Origin: Polyangium sp. 15x6
GTDB lineage: Bacteria; Myxococcota_A; Polyangia; Polyangiales; Polyangiaceae
NCBI RefSeq assembly: GCF_029960785.1
Contig: NZ_JASBQE010000034.1
Span: 1-64,000 of the forward strand
DNA: 64,000 nt
Direction of reading: 5' to 3'
Position numbers and translations under genes: made by a program
Notes under the pieces: model-generated
Told to the model about the DNA's origin: nothing
Database searches by the model: none
What the model saw: the letters and a program-made list of their open reading frames with translations, nothing else
Shown here: piece after piece, positions 29,448 through 37,108 of the stretch
How positions within the stretch are numbered: position 1 is the stretch's first letter
Layout: each line of letters opens with the position of its first letter

Positions 29448-31316
29448 CTAATGGCTCGACTGGCTCTTCTTCATGAGGTCGGCGAAGGTGCCGAACTTCG
29501 CCTCGCGGGCGACGCCCGCGCGGTACGACTGGTAGGCCTGCTTCTCGGCGTCCTCCTTGAGGGCGCGGATCGAGAGCTTCGCTTCGCCGCGGCGCGGGTC
29601 GACCTCGAGCACCTTCGCGTCGAGCTTCGTGCCCACGGGGAACTCCTTGCGGAGATCCGTGCCGCGCGCCGTGCCCGTGTGGCCCGCCGGGATGAAGCCG
29701 CGCGCCGCGCGACCGGTGACGCCGAGGACGCGGACCGAGAGGCCTCCCTCGACGGCCTGGACGACGGCGACCTTCACGGCCTTGTACTGCTGCACGCGCT
29801 GACGCGGCTCTTCCTCCTCGCCGCTCGGCAGCGCGGGGTGCAGGCCGATCTTGTGCGCGCCCGGATCGCAGCTCGCGACCACGACGTCGATCTCGTCGCC
29901 GACCTTCACCACCTCGCTCGGGTGCTCGACCTGCTTGAACGAGATGTCCGCCGTGTGGCAGAGGCCGTCGATCCCGGGCTCGAGCTCGATGAACGCGCCG
30001 AACGGCTGCAGGCGCGCCACCTTGCCCTTGTGCTTCGTGCCGACCGCGTACTTCTCCTTCACCGTGTCCCACGGATCCGCGGTCGTGGCCTTGTGGCTGA
30101 GCCACAGCTTGCCCTTGTCGTCGATGCGGATGACCTTGACGTCGATCTCCGCGCCCGTACGGAAGAGGTCGCTGAGCCGCGCGCTGCGGTCGTGGCTCGC
30201 CTCGGTCATGTGGATGAGGCCTTCGACGTTGCCCGCGTCGGGCAGCGCGACGAAGACGCCCCACGCCACGACCTTGCGCACGATGCCCTTGTGCACGCTG
30301 TTCGGCGTGACCTTGCTGAGCGCCTCGGTGCGCAGGCGACGCGCGTCCTCTTCGAGCATGCGCTTGCGCGAGACCACGATGTCGCGGCCCTTCTTTGCGT
30401 ACTGCGCGACCACGAAGTCGAGCTTCTGACCGACGAGGTGCGAGAGATCCGCGCCGTGACGCAGGTCCACGTGCGAGGCCGGCGCGAACGCGCGCATGCC
30501 GCCGAGATCGACCTCGAGGCCGCCCTTCACCGCGCCTGTCACGAAGCCGAAGACCGGCTCGCCGCTCTGCGACGCGGCTTCGAGCTGCTTCTTCAGCTCA
30601 TCGAGCGGCTTCGGCTGCCCCTTGCAGAGCACCAGCATGCCGCCGCGAACGCCCGTGCTTTGCACGCTCGCGATGAACTGATCGCCCTCGGCCGGCACTT
30701 CCTCGTCGCCGAGCTCCTGCCGATCGAAGAGGCCCGTCGCCTTGCCTGCGATGTCGATCCAGATCGCCTGGTCCGTCACCTTGCAGACCTTGCCGAAGAC
30801 CTCTTCGCCAACGCTGAACGCAGGACGTTCGCGCTGGGCCGCGGCCGCGGCGGCGGCCTGTTTGTCCTTGCGCCGATCCTTGCGCTTGCCTTGCGGCGCT
30901 TCGCCTTCGGCCTGGGCCTCGGAAGCCTCGCCGGCCTCCGTGTCCTCGCCTTCCGCGTCCTCGCCGCTCGCCTCGGCGCCTTCGGCCCCTTCGGCCGCGC
31001 CTTCCGCCGTCGGGCCTTGCGCGCCCGGGGGACCCTTGCGCTTCCTGCGGCGCTTGCGCTTCTTCGCGTCGGCGCCCGGAGCTTCGGCCTTCGCCGCAGG
31101 GCTCGCCTGCGGACGACCGCCGGGGCCCGGCAAGCGGTTGCCGATGTCGTCTCCCGGCTGCTCATCCTCCCACTCTTCGCGGGAGGGAGCGGCGGTGGGC
31201 GAGGCGGCCTGGGCCTCGGTGCTCGCCTCGGGCTTTTGATTCTGCGGCTGCGCCTCGGGCGCCGCGGCGTCCTTCTGGACCTCTGCCGCCTCGGTGGTGT
31301 TGTTGTCCGTGTTCAT
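29448..31316 (-). CDS. S1-domain RNA-binding protein (ribosomal protein S1-like)
   Basis: A 622-residue protein. The first 170 residues are low-complexity: Gln/Glu/Ala-rich, a strongly basic block (KKRKRRRKRK), then acidic Glu/Ala/Gly repeats and another basic block. Five S1 repeats follow (from about residues 175, 255, 345, 430 and 515); repeats 3 and 4 (GIVRKVVAWGVFVALPDAGN and GKVARLQPFGAFIELEPGID) are the most canonical. It resembles bacterial S1 but has five repeats instead of six and an unusual N arm, so it may be a paralogue of rpsA rather than S1 itself. ATG 31316 begins the clean N terminus. Confidence 0.85.
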   Translation of the reverse strand: MNTDNNTTEAAEVQKDAAAPEAQPQNQKPEASTEAQAASPTAAPSREEWEDEQPGDDIGNRLPGPGGRPQASPAAKAEAPGADAKKRKRRRKRKGPPGAQGPTAEGAAEGAEGAEASGEDAEGEDTEAGEASEAQAEGEAPQGKRKDRRKDKQAAAAAAAQRERPAFSVGEEVFGKVCKVTDQAIWIDIAGKATGLFDRQELGDEEVPAEGDQFIASVQSTGVRGGMLVLCKGQPKPLDELKKQLEAASQSGEPVFGFVTGAVKGGLEVDLGGMRAFAPASHVDLRHGADLSHLVGQKLDFVVAQYAKKGRDIVVSRKRMLEEDARRLRTEALSKVTPNSVHKGIVRKVVAWGVFVALPDAGNVEGLIHMTEASHDRSARLSDLFRTGAEIDVKVIRIDDKGKLWLSHKATTADPWDTVKEKYAVGTKHKGKVARLQPFGAFIELEPGIDGLCHTADISFKQVEHPSEVVKVGDEIDVVVASCDPGAHKIGLHPALPSGEEEEPRQRVQQYKAVKVAVVQAVEGGLSVRVLGVTGRAARGFIPAGHTGTARGTDLRKEFPVGTKLDAKVLEVDPRRGEAKLSIRALKEDAEKQAYQSYRAGVAREAKFGTFADLMKKSQSSH

Positions 31317-31407
31317 CCGGGATCTCGGGCCCCGCTCGCGGCGCGCGTCGTCAGGGGACGACCTTCGCGCAGACGCGTAGCTCGGAAGGGGACGGAAAAC
31401 ATAACGT

Positions 31408-31429
31408 ACCTCGCGCACAGGCGCGAGGT
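31408..31429 (-). terminator. Hairpin between mrp and the S1-domain gene
   Basis: A 9-bp perfect stem (ACCTCGCGC and GCGCGAGGT) with a 4-nt loop. Read on the minus strand it lies 36 nt after the mrp stop and is followed by ACGTTATGTTTTCC, a partial U tract. It could terminate mrp or be a leader element of the S1-domain gene, whose start is 92 nt further on. Confidence 0.5.
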
Positions 31430-31464
31430 CTCCGCGCACAGCGCTCGAACTTCGAGACGCTTTT

Positions 31465-32574
31465 TCAACGTACGATGGGTAAAAACCGCTGCTGGCCGCC
31501 GCTACGGTCGATGCGGAGGGAGCCCCCGCGACCGAGGTTGTGCACGCTCACCTTGGCCGCCAGCCGTTGCGCCACCTCGACGAACGCCCGGCCGACCGAG
31601 CTCTCCGGCGCCGCCTGCACGACGGGCGTGCCTGCGTCGCCCCACTCCCGCACCGAAGGATCGAGCGGGATCTGACCGAGCAGCGGGGCGCCCGCGAACT
31701 CGGCGATCTTCTGACCGCCGCCCGAGCCGAAGAGCTCGTGACGCGCGGAGCAACCGTCACAGATGAAATAACTCTCGTTCTCGACGACGCCGAGGATGGG
31801 GATGCCCACCTTCTGGGCCATCGAGACCGATTTGTAAACGTCCTGGAGCGCGACTTCCTGCGGCGTCGTCACGATCACGGCGCCCGTGGTGCGCAGTTTT
31901 TGCGAGATCGTCAGCGCGATGTCGCCCGTGCCGGGGGGCAGGTCGAGGATGAGGTAGTCGAGCGTGCCCCAGTCGACGTCCTTCATGAACTGGAGCAGCG
32001 CGTTCTGGATCATCGGCCCGCGCCAGACGACGGCTTGACGCGCGTCCTCGAGCAGGAAGCCGATCGACATGAGCTTCACGCCGAAGCGCTCGAGCGGCAG
32101 GAAACGCTGCCCGTCGGCCGACGTCGGTCGGCCCATCACGCCGAGCATCGTGGGCACGCTGGGCCCGTACATGTCGGCGTCGAGCAGGCCCACGCGGCAG
32201 CCGAGGCGGTTCAGCGCGAGCGTCAGGTTCGCGGCGACCGTGCTCTTTCCGACGCCGCCCTTGCCGCTCATGACGAGCACGATGTTCTTCACGCCGGGGC
32301 AAGGATCGTCGGCCATGATGTTGCGCTCGGGAACGTTTGAGCTCCAATGAATCGTCACGTTCCCCGCGCCAGCGGCCTTGAGCGCCGCCGTCACGTCGTC
32401 CTGGAGCCGCGCCTTGTACGGGCACGCCGGCGTTGTGAGCGTGACGCCGACGGTGACGGTGTCGCCCTCGACGGTGACGTCGCCCAACATGCCGACGTCG
32501 ACGAGGGGACGGGAGAGCTCGGGGTCCTCGATCTTTCCGAGCGCGGATTTCGCGGATTCGACCGTGATTGCCAT
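31465..32574 (-). CDS. mrp: Mrp/ApbC Fe-S cluster carrier P-loop ATPase
   Basis: A 369-residue protein of the Mrp/NBP35 group, which assembles or carries [4Fe-4S] clusters to target enzymes in the cytoplasm. An N-terminal DUF59/MIP18 domain (about 1-85) precedes the deviant Walker A SGKGGVGKST. LLDADMYGPSVP, the Walker B-like LDLPPGTGD, and the cluster-binding CDGCS (CxxC) are all present. Full length. A GAAGGAAAT ribosome binding site lies before ATG 32574. Confidence 0.95.
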   Translation of the reverse strand: MAITVESAKSALGKIEDPELSRPLVDVGMLGDVTVEGDTVTVGVTLTTPACPYKARLQDDVTAALKAAGAGNVTIHWSSNVPERNIMADDPCPGVKNIVLVMSGKGGVGKSTVAANLTLALNRLGCRVGLLDADMYGPSVPTMLGVMGRPTSADGQRFLPLERFGVKLMSIGFLLEDARQAVVWRGPMIQNALLQFMKDVDWGTLDYLILDLPPGTGDIALTISQKLRTTGAVIVTTPQEVALQDVYKSVSMAQKVGIPILGVVENESYFICDGCSARHELFGSGGGQKIAEFAGAPLLGQIPLDPSVREWGDAGTPVVQAAPESSVGRAFVEVAQRLAAKVSVHNLGRGGSLRIDRSGGQQRFLPIVR

Positions 32575-32686
32575 GATTTCCTTCGGGGCAGGCGCGGGGC
32601 AGCCGGTCTGTTAGGACCAGCCACGGGTGTCGTCAACCCGTTCCGCTGTCGCGCGGGCGCGTTGCCGCCGGGAAAAACGGCCAGGG

Positions 32687-32738
32687 CGAAACAAAAAGAA
32701 AACGCGCCGCCCGGCACGACGAGCGGCCGGGCAGCGCG
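32687..32738 (-). terminator. Rho-independent terminator of the Cys-rich gene
   Basis: On the minus strand, 12 nt after the stop at 32751, CGCG-C-TGCCCGGC pairs with GCCGGGC-GG-CGCG around a 10-nt loop, followed directly by TTTTCTTTTTGTTTC. Strong stem and U tract: the best terminator in the window. Confidence 0.88.
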
Positions 32739-32750
32739 TCGATGCGTCGC

Positions 32751-33929
32751 TCAGTTGACGGAGCCGGCAGCCTTGCCGCCGATGCTGGCGCTGGCCTCGA
32801 CGGAGACCTGCACCTCGACGCTCGCGTCGAGCGCGGCGCTCGCGGCCGTCGTCGCGCAGACGAGGGCCTTGCCGCTCGACGTGATCGCGCCCTCGAGGTT
32901 CGCGCCGACGTCGATGAGGACCTTGCCGGCGTCGAGCGCGGCCTGACCACGCTCGATGCCCGTCACGATGAGCTTCGGCAGGTGCTCCTCGAGCGCGACG
33001 ACGAGCGCTTCGAGCTCCGCGCTCGCGCCGCCCTTGAGCTCGATCGTGACCTTGGGCGGCGTGCACGACGCCTCCGCCTGGATCTCCGCGTTGCAGCTCG
33101 CCTGGCAGTCGGCGTCGAGCTCGCACTCGGGCGGCGTGATCTTGCCCTCGCAGTGCGGGGCCTCGAACTCGACGGAGCACTCGCCGCGGCAGGTGCCGTC
33201 GCACTGCACCTGGGCGTTGGCCTCGAGCTCGCACGAGCCCGAGCAGGTGCCGTCGCACGTGCCGTCGCAGCGGCCGTTGCAGTTGTTCGCGTCGCCCGAG
33301 GAGCACGTGCCGTTGCACTTGCCGTTGCAGACGGCGCTGCACGAGCCCCTGCACTCGACCGTGGCGCCGACGTCGGCGGTGCACGAGCCCTTGCACTCGG
33401 CGGTGCACGAGCCCGCGAGCTTGCCGGGCTCACACTTGGCTTCGAGCTGCGCCGGCGTGCACTTGGCGTCCACGTCGCAGCGCGCGTTGCACTCGGCGGC
33501 CGCGTCGAGGCTCGCCTCGCACTTGCCGCCTTCGACGAGCGCGACGAGCTCGACGTTCGCGTTGGCTTCGAGCACCGCGTCGAAGCCGAGCTGCGCCTCG
33601 GCGCAGACGGCCTCGAGGCGCTTGGCGCCCTCGAGCGACGACCACTTCGAGTCGTCACGGTTCGTCGCCTTGGCGATACCCTCGCAGGCGGCGGTGACGT
33701 CGGCGATCATCTGATCGGCGAGCGTGACGAGCGCGCCCGAGGCGCTCATGAACGACTTCACGCGGAAGTCGATGTCGAGGTTCGCGCCCCACTGCGCGTC
33801 GGCGCGGAACTCGTCGCACCCCGCGGCGATGTCGGCGACGTCGCTGCAACCGATGCCTGCGGTGAGACCGATTCCGAGCACGAAGGCAGGCGCGGCGGCG
33901 AAGCGGATCCAGTTGTTTTTCTGCGACAT
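32751..33929 (-). CDS. Secreted Cys-rich protein with C-x3-C repeats
   Basis: A 392-residue exported protein. The N terminus is a signal sequence (FVLGIGLTAGIGC), possibly a lipoprotein signal although the lipobox is poor. A helical part (about 30-135) has few Cys. The centre (about 140-290) holds about 25 Cys, many in a C-x3-C register with Gly in the middle: CNGKC, CNGTC, CNGRC, CDGTC, CSGSC. The C-terminal 100 residues are helical and almost Cys-free. The centre is expected to be disulfide-knotted or metal-binding. No known family is assigned. The gene has its own terminator and lies next to a second Cys-rich lipoprotein and two thioredoxin-fold lipoproteins. Confidence 0.85.
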   Translation of the reverse strand: MSQKNNWIRFAAAPAFVLGIGLTAGIGCSDVADIAAGCDEFRADAQWGANLDIDFRVKSFMSASGALVTLADQMIADVTAACEGIAKATNRDDSKWSSLEGAKRLEAVCAEAQLGFDAVLEANANVELVALVEGGKCEASLDAAAECNARCDVDAKCTPAQLEAKCEPGKLAGSCTAECKGSCTADVGATVECRGSCSAVCNGKCNGTCSSGDANNCNGRCDGTCDGTCSGSCELEANAQVQCDGTCRGECSVEFEAPHCEGKITPPECELDADCQASCNAEIQAEASCTPPKVTIELKGGASAELEALVVALEEHLPKLIVTGIERGQAALDAGKVLIDVGANLEGAITSSGKALVCATTAASAALDASVEVQVSVEASASIGGKAAGSVN

Positions 33930-34145
33930 GCGAAGCTCTCCTTGGTTGAAGAAGTGATGACTACGTTGAAGCGCACGTGCAGCTTTTGCGCCATGCGACG
34001 TGCGACCTGAGCACCCTCCCGTCCATCCCCGGAGCCCTCGCGGAATCAGCGGATCGGGCAGGGAGGGTGCGAAAGAAACGTGCCGCGCGCAGCGAAAGTT
34101 TTTGCGCGGCGAGGATCGTTTGAGATCAGAAGAGACCAGCTCGTC
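33930..34145. other. Intergenic region between the two Cys-rich genes
   Basis: 216 bp between two minus-strand genes. It carries the terminator of the upstream gene (34082-34110) and a long-armed inverted repeat: GCACCCTCCC at 34011-34020 and GGGAGGGTGC at 34061-34070, 40 nt apart. The promoter of the gene at 33929 should lie here; no clear boxes are seen. Confidence 0.5.
34082..34110 (-). terminator. Hairpin terminator after the Cys-rich lipoprotein gene
   Basis: On the minus strand GCCGCGC and GCGCGGC (7 bp) flank a 15-nt loop and are followed by ACGTTTCTTTC. It lies about 36 nt after the stop at 34146. Confidence 0.6.
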
Positions 34146-35474
34146 TTACCAGCAGCTCGCCTCACCGCCCTGATTGGGGTTCGACGGGTTGGCGAGCGTG
34201 TAGGGCAGGAGCTGGCACTTCTGGTAGTTCTGCGAACCCGGGTTGAGATCGCACTCGGCGTGCTTGCCACTCGGCGAGAGCGGGCAGTCGTCGTTCGACA
34301 TGCAGGCCCCGCCGGAGGTGGCGAGGTTGACGCAGCCGCGGCTGCCGTCGGTGGCCTGGATGCAGACGGAGGTGCCGGTGAGCGGGCCGCAGTCCTCGTC
34401 GTTCACGCAGGGTTCGCAGTAGTTGCCCTCGCCGACGCAGGCGCCGAAGCGGTGGAAGCAGGCTTTCGGCCCCTCCGGCTTGGTCTCGTCGGCGGGCTTG
34501 CACTCGTAGGATCGCCCGCAGTCGGAGTCCTTCACGCACGCGGAGGCGCAGCGCTTCGTGGTGTCGTTCGGGAGCGAGATGCAGTGGCTGTTCGGGATCT
34601 GTGAGCAGTCCAGATCAGTGTTGCACGGGGCGCACGTGTCGCGCTGGATGCACGTCTTCCGGAGTACACACAGCTGCCCCTCGAACATCGTGTTGCCCTG
34701 CCCGAGCGAGCTCGGCTCGATGCACGGGTCGGACGACGGGCCGCAGAGGCCGTTGTTGCCCTTCGTCGGATTCATGCTGCCGCAGAGCTCACGCGCCTCG
34801 CGGGTCGTGCCGCAGTAGAAGCCGCCGGGGCACTCGGCGTCGCTCTGGCAATCTTGCTTGGTGCAGAAAGCATCGGCGTCACCCTCGGCCGCCGAGAGGC
34901 ACGAGAGCGGCGCCTTGCACTCGCCCGGCGCGCACGTGAGCACGGTGCACGGCGTCTTGTCGGGGCATTTCCCGACGAGGCAGTTCGCACGTCCGTAACA
35001 GAAGTCGGTGTCGGGCTCGCAGGTGTCGGGCGCGCCGCCGCACTGGTCGAGGAAGCACGGCGTGCCCGTCTCCGGGCAGGAGAGGGTCTTGCTGCACTCG
35101 TCGCCGAACGGGCATTTGAAGCCGAAGCCGAAGGGCTTGTCGTTCGGCTGGCAGGTGAAAAGTTCGCGTTTCGTATCGTCTTCGACCGCGGGCACGCAGT
35201 CCTGCGTCCCATCCGCGAGGCAATCGGTGTGCGCGGCGCACTCGAGCACGCAGCGGTTCCCCACGCACGTGTTGCCGGGCAGGCACTTGTCAGGAGTGCA
35301 CTTTCCCTCGCATTTGCCGTCCGCGGTGACGAAGCCGCCGAAGCAGAAGGGCAGCGGCTCCTCCTCGGTGCAGGCGCCGAGCGCGCCACCGAAAAGGAGC
35401 GAGAGGAGCGAGAGGGCGGCGGCAAAACGAAGGCGCGCGGGCTGCCGCGGACGGAGAACGGGAGAATGCTGCAT
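34146..35474 (-). CDS. Cys-rich lipoprotein with repeated C-x2-D-x-[DE]-C modules
   Basis: A 442-residue exported protein. ATG 35474 follows GAGGT. The lipoprotein signal ends in GGALGAC (Cys near residue 34). The mature chain is built of short Cys modules, several of the form C-x2-D-x-[DE]-C: CNTDLDC, CVKDSDC, CVNDEDC, CMSNDDC, CQSDAEC. Such modules occur in secreted myxobacterial proteins and would be disulfide-bonded outside the cytoplasm. No enzymatic motif is seen; a surface-binding or structural role is likely. Divergent from the first thioredoxin-fold lipoprotein. Confidence 0.85.
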   Translation of the reverse strand: MQHSPVLRPRQPARLRFAAALSLLSLLFGGALGACTEEEPLPFCFGGFVTADGKCEGKCTPDKCLPGNTCVGNRCVLECAAHTDCLADGTQDCVPAVEDDTKRELFTCQPNDKPFGFGFKCPFGDECSKTLSCPETGTPCFLDQCGGAPDTCEPDTDFCYGRANCLVGKCPDKTPCTVLTCAPGECKAPLSCLSAAEGDADAFCTKQDCQSDAECPGGFYCGTTREARELCGSMNPTKGNNGLCGPSSDPCIEPSSLGQGNTMFEGQLCVLRKTCIQRDTCAPCNTDLDCSQIPNSHCISLPNDTTKRCASACVKDSDCGRSYECKPADETKPEGPKACFHRFGACVGEGNYCEPCVNDEDCGPLTGTSVCIQATDGSRGCVNLATSGGACMSNDDCPLSPSGKHAECDLNPGSQNYQKCQLLPYTLANPSNPNQGGEASCW

Positions 35475-35662
35475 GATGACCTCGAACCTCGGAGGGCCGT
35501 CCCTCCGTGGATGTGGGTATGCATGGGACGGTGCCGTGTTCCACGCATCTTGCCTGGGTAAGGATCCGGTCCGGGCGAGGCCTTTTGCCAAGGAGGGCGC
35601 TTGACGCGCCGCACCCCCGCGAGGACCATTCCGACCTACCTCATTCCAGGCGCGGTGGCATC

Positions 35663-36373
35663 ATGCGAAACGACGTGCTCTTTCGGTGCTTGGTTCTCGG
35701 TCTGACGGCAGCTTTCGGTTTGATCGGCTGCGGCAGTGACGAGGGCGAAGCCAACGTGACACCGGGGTTCCCCGATCAAACGGGGCAGCTCCCGCGTGGA
35801 TCGTGGGCTCTCCCGTATCCCGCGGGTCCTTACGGGATCAGCAAGGGCTCGATAGCGCAGAATTACGAGCTCATCGGTTTTCCGAACGCGAAGGAAAAGA
35901 TCGGCGATGGCGTGCGATTCATCTCCTTTGCCGAGTTCTACAATCCCACGGGTGACGGGGTTTTTCCGGAAAACTCCGTGTTCCCCAAGGACACGCCGAA
36001 GCCGAAGGCGCTCGCGATCATCATCTCCGCTTCGTGGTGCGGCCCTTGCCAGTACGAGGCGGCCGAGGTGCTCCCGGCTCTGCGCGCGAAGTACAACCCG
36101 ATGGGCGGCGAGTTCCTCCTCGCGCTCGCGGAAGGCATCTCCGGTTCGCCAGCGACGCCCGACGATCTGACGAAGTGGGTGAAGAAGTTCGCCATCGACT
36201 ACCCGTCCGTGACCGATCCGGGCGGCAAGCTCGCGGCGCTCTGGGAGAGCGATTCGTTCCCGGCGAACATCATCATCGACACGCGCACGATGGAGATCGT
36301 CCACACGTACGCAGGTCCCCCTCCCACGACGTACTGGAAGACCTTCGAGAAGGTCATCGCAGGGACGCTCTAG
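35663..36373 (+). CDS. Thioredoxin-fold lipoprotein (active site WCGPC)
   Basis: A 236-residue exported protein. The lipoprotein signal ends in FGLIGC (Cys near 23). After a Pro/Gly-rich segment (LPYPAGPYGISKG) comes a TlpA/redoxin-like thioredoxin fold with IIISASWCGPCQYEAAEVLP, the redox-active CGPC pair, and the cis-Pro region SFPANIIIDTR. It should reduce or oxidise disulfides of envelope proteins. Beside two very Cys-rich exported proteins, these are its likely clients. ATG 35663 has only a weak GGTGG upstream. Confidence 0.88.
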   Translation: MRNDVLFRCLVLGLTAAFGLIGCGSDEGEANVTPGFPDQTGQLPRGSWALPYPAGPYGISKGSIAQNYELIGFPNAKEKIGDGVRFISFAEFYNPTGDGVFPENSVFPKDTPKPKALAIIISASWCGPCQYEAAEVLPALRAKYNPMGGEFLLALAEGISGSPATPDDLTKWVKKFAIDYPSVTDPGGKLAALWESDSFPANIIIDTRTMEIVHTYAGPPPTTYWKTFEKVIAGTL

Positions 36374-36377
36374 TCCC

Positions 36378-36421
36378 GAGGGGGACGCCTCGCGTCCCCC
36401 TCTCGTCCGGGCAAAGCCCGG
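36378..36421 (+). terminator. Double hairpin between the two thioredoxin-fold genes
   Basis: GAGGGGGACG/CGTCCCCCTC (10 bp, 5-nt loop, 36378-36402) starts 5 bp after the stop codon and is followed by CCGGGC/GCCCGG (6 bp, 3-nt loop, 36407-36421). No U tract follows, so termination would be inefficient or factor-dependent; a role in mRNA stability is equally possible. Confidence 0.5.
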
Positions 36422-36546
36422 CCGATTCAGCCCCCGAGGCGAGCTCACTTCGCGATCTCGCAGAGCGCCGAACCGTTCGACGCTCTCGTCGTCTCTCCTC
36501 CCCCTGCGCGCGTGCCGCCTCTGCCCGTTTGCGGCATGATGCGCGG

Positions 36547-37074
36547 ATGAACGCGCGAAAAGCACACGTCATCGGCGCCGCGATCGCCGGCCTCCTTCTC
36601 AGCTCGTGTGGTGGCGAAATGCCCTCCGCGAAGGCCGGCGGCGGCGCGACGGCGCCCGACTTCACGCTGCCGTCGCTCGACGGCAAGCAAGTCCGGCTCT
36701 CGGACTACAAGGGAAACAGCGTGGTGCTCATCGACTTCTGGTCGACCACCTGCGACCCCTGCATGATCGAGATGCCGCACCTCGTCGACCTTTACAAAAA
36801 GCACAAGGATCGCGGGTTCGTCGTGCTCGCCGTCTCCGCCGACGGGCCGGAGTCGCGCGCGCAGGTGAGCAGCGTGGTGCGCTCGAAGGACATGGTCTTT
36901 CCCGTCCTACTCGACGAGGAAACCGTGGTGACGGCCCGCTACAACCCGAAACGCGAACTGCCCTTCACCGTGCTCATCAGCAAGGACGGTTCGATCGTGC
37001 ACAAGCGTGGTGGATACACCGCGGGTGACGAGAAAACCCTGGCCGCCGAGGTCGAGAAGGCCCTCGCGGACTGA
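36547..37074 (+). CDS. TlpA-like thiol-disulfide lipoprotein (active site CDPC)
   Basis: A 175-residue exported thioredoxin-fold protein. The lipoprotein signal ends in LLLSSC (Cys near 21). The core reads APDFTLPSLDGKQVRLSDYKG, then VLIDFWSTTCDPCMIEMPHL with the redox pair CDPC instead of the usual CxPC variants, and the cis-Pro segment LPFTVLISKDG. TlpA/ResA proteins keep envelope thiols reduced, for example for cytochrome c or copper-site assembly. No cytochrome maturation genes are near; the Cys-rich neighbours are the likeliest partners. Confidence 0.9.
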   Translation: MNARKAHVIGAAIAGLLLSSCGGEMPSAKAGGGATAPDFTLPSLDGKQVRLSDYKGNSVVLIDFWSTTCDPCMIEMPHLVDLYKKHKDRGFVVLAVSADGPESRAQVSSVVRSKDMVFPVLLDEETVVTARYNPKRELPFTVLISKDGSIVHKRGGYTAGDEKTLAAEVEKALAD

Positions 37075-37108
37075 TCGGGCGGCGCGCGCGTCATGGTAGA
37101 AGGCGCGC

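Noticed and set aside
32703-32738. Possible CRISPR-like or repeat element in the hairpin after the Cys-rich gene
   Set aside because: It is a single stem followed by a U tract, fully explained as a terminator.
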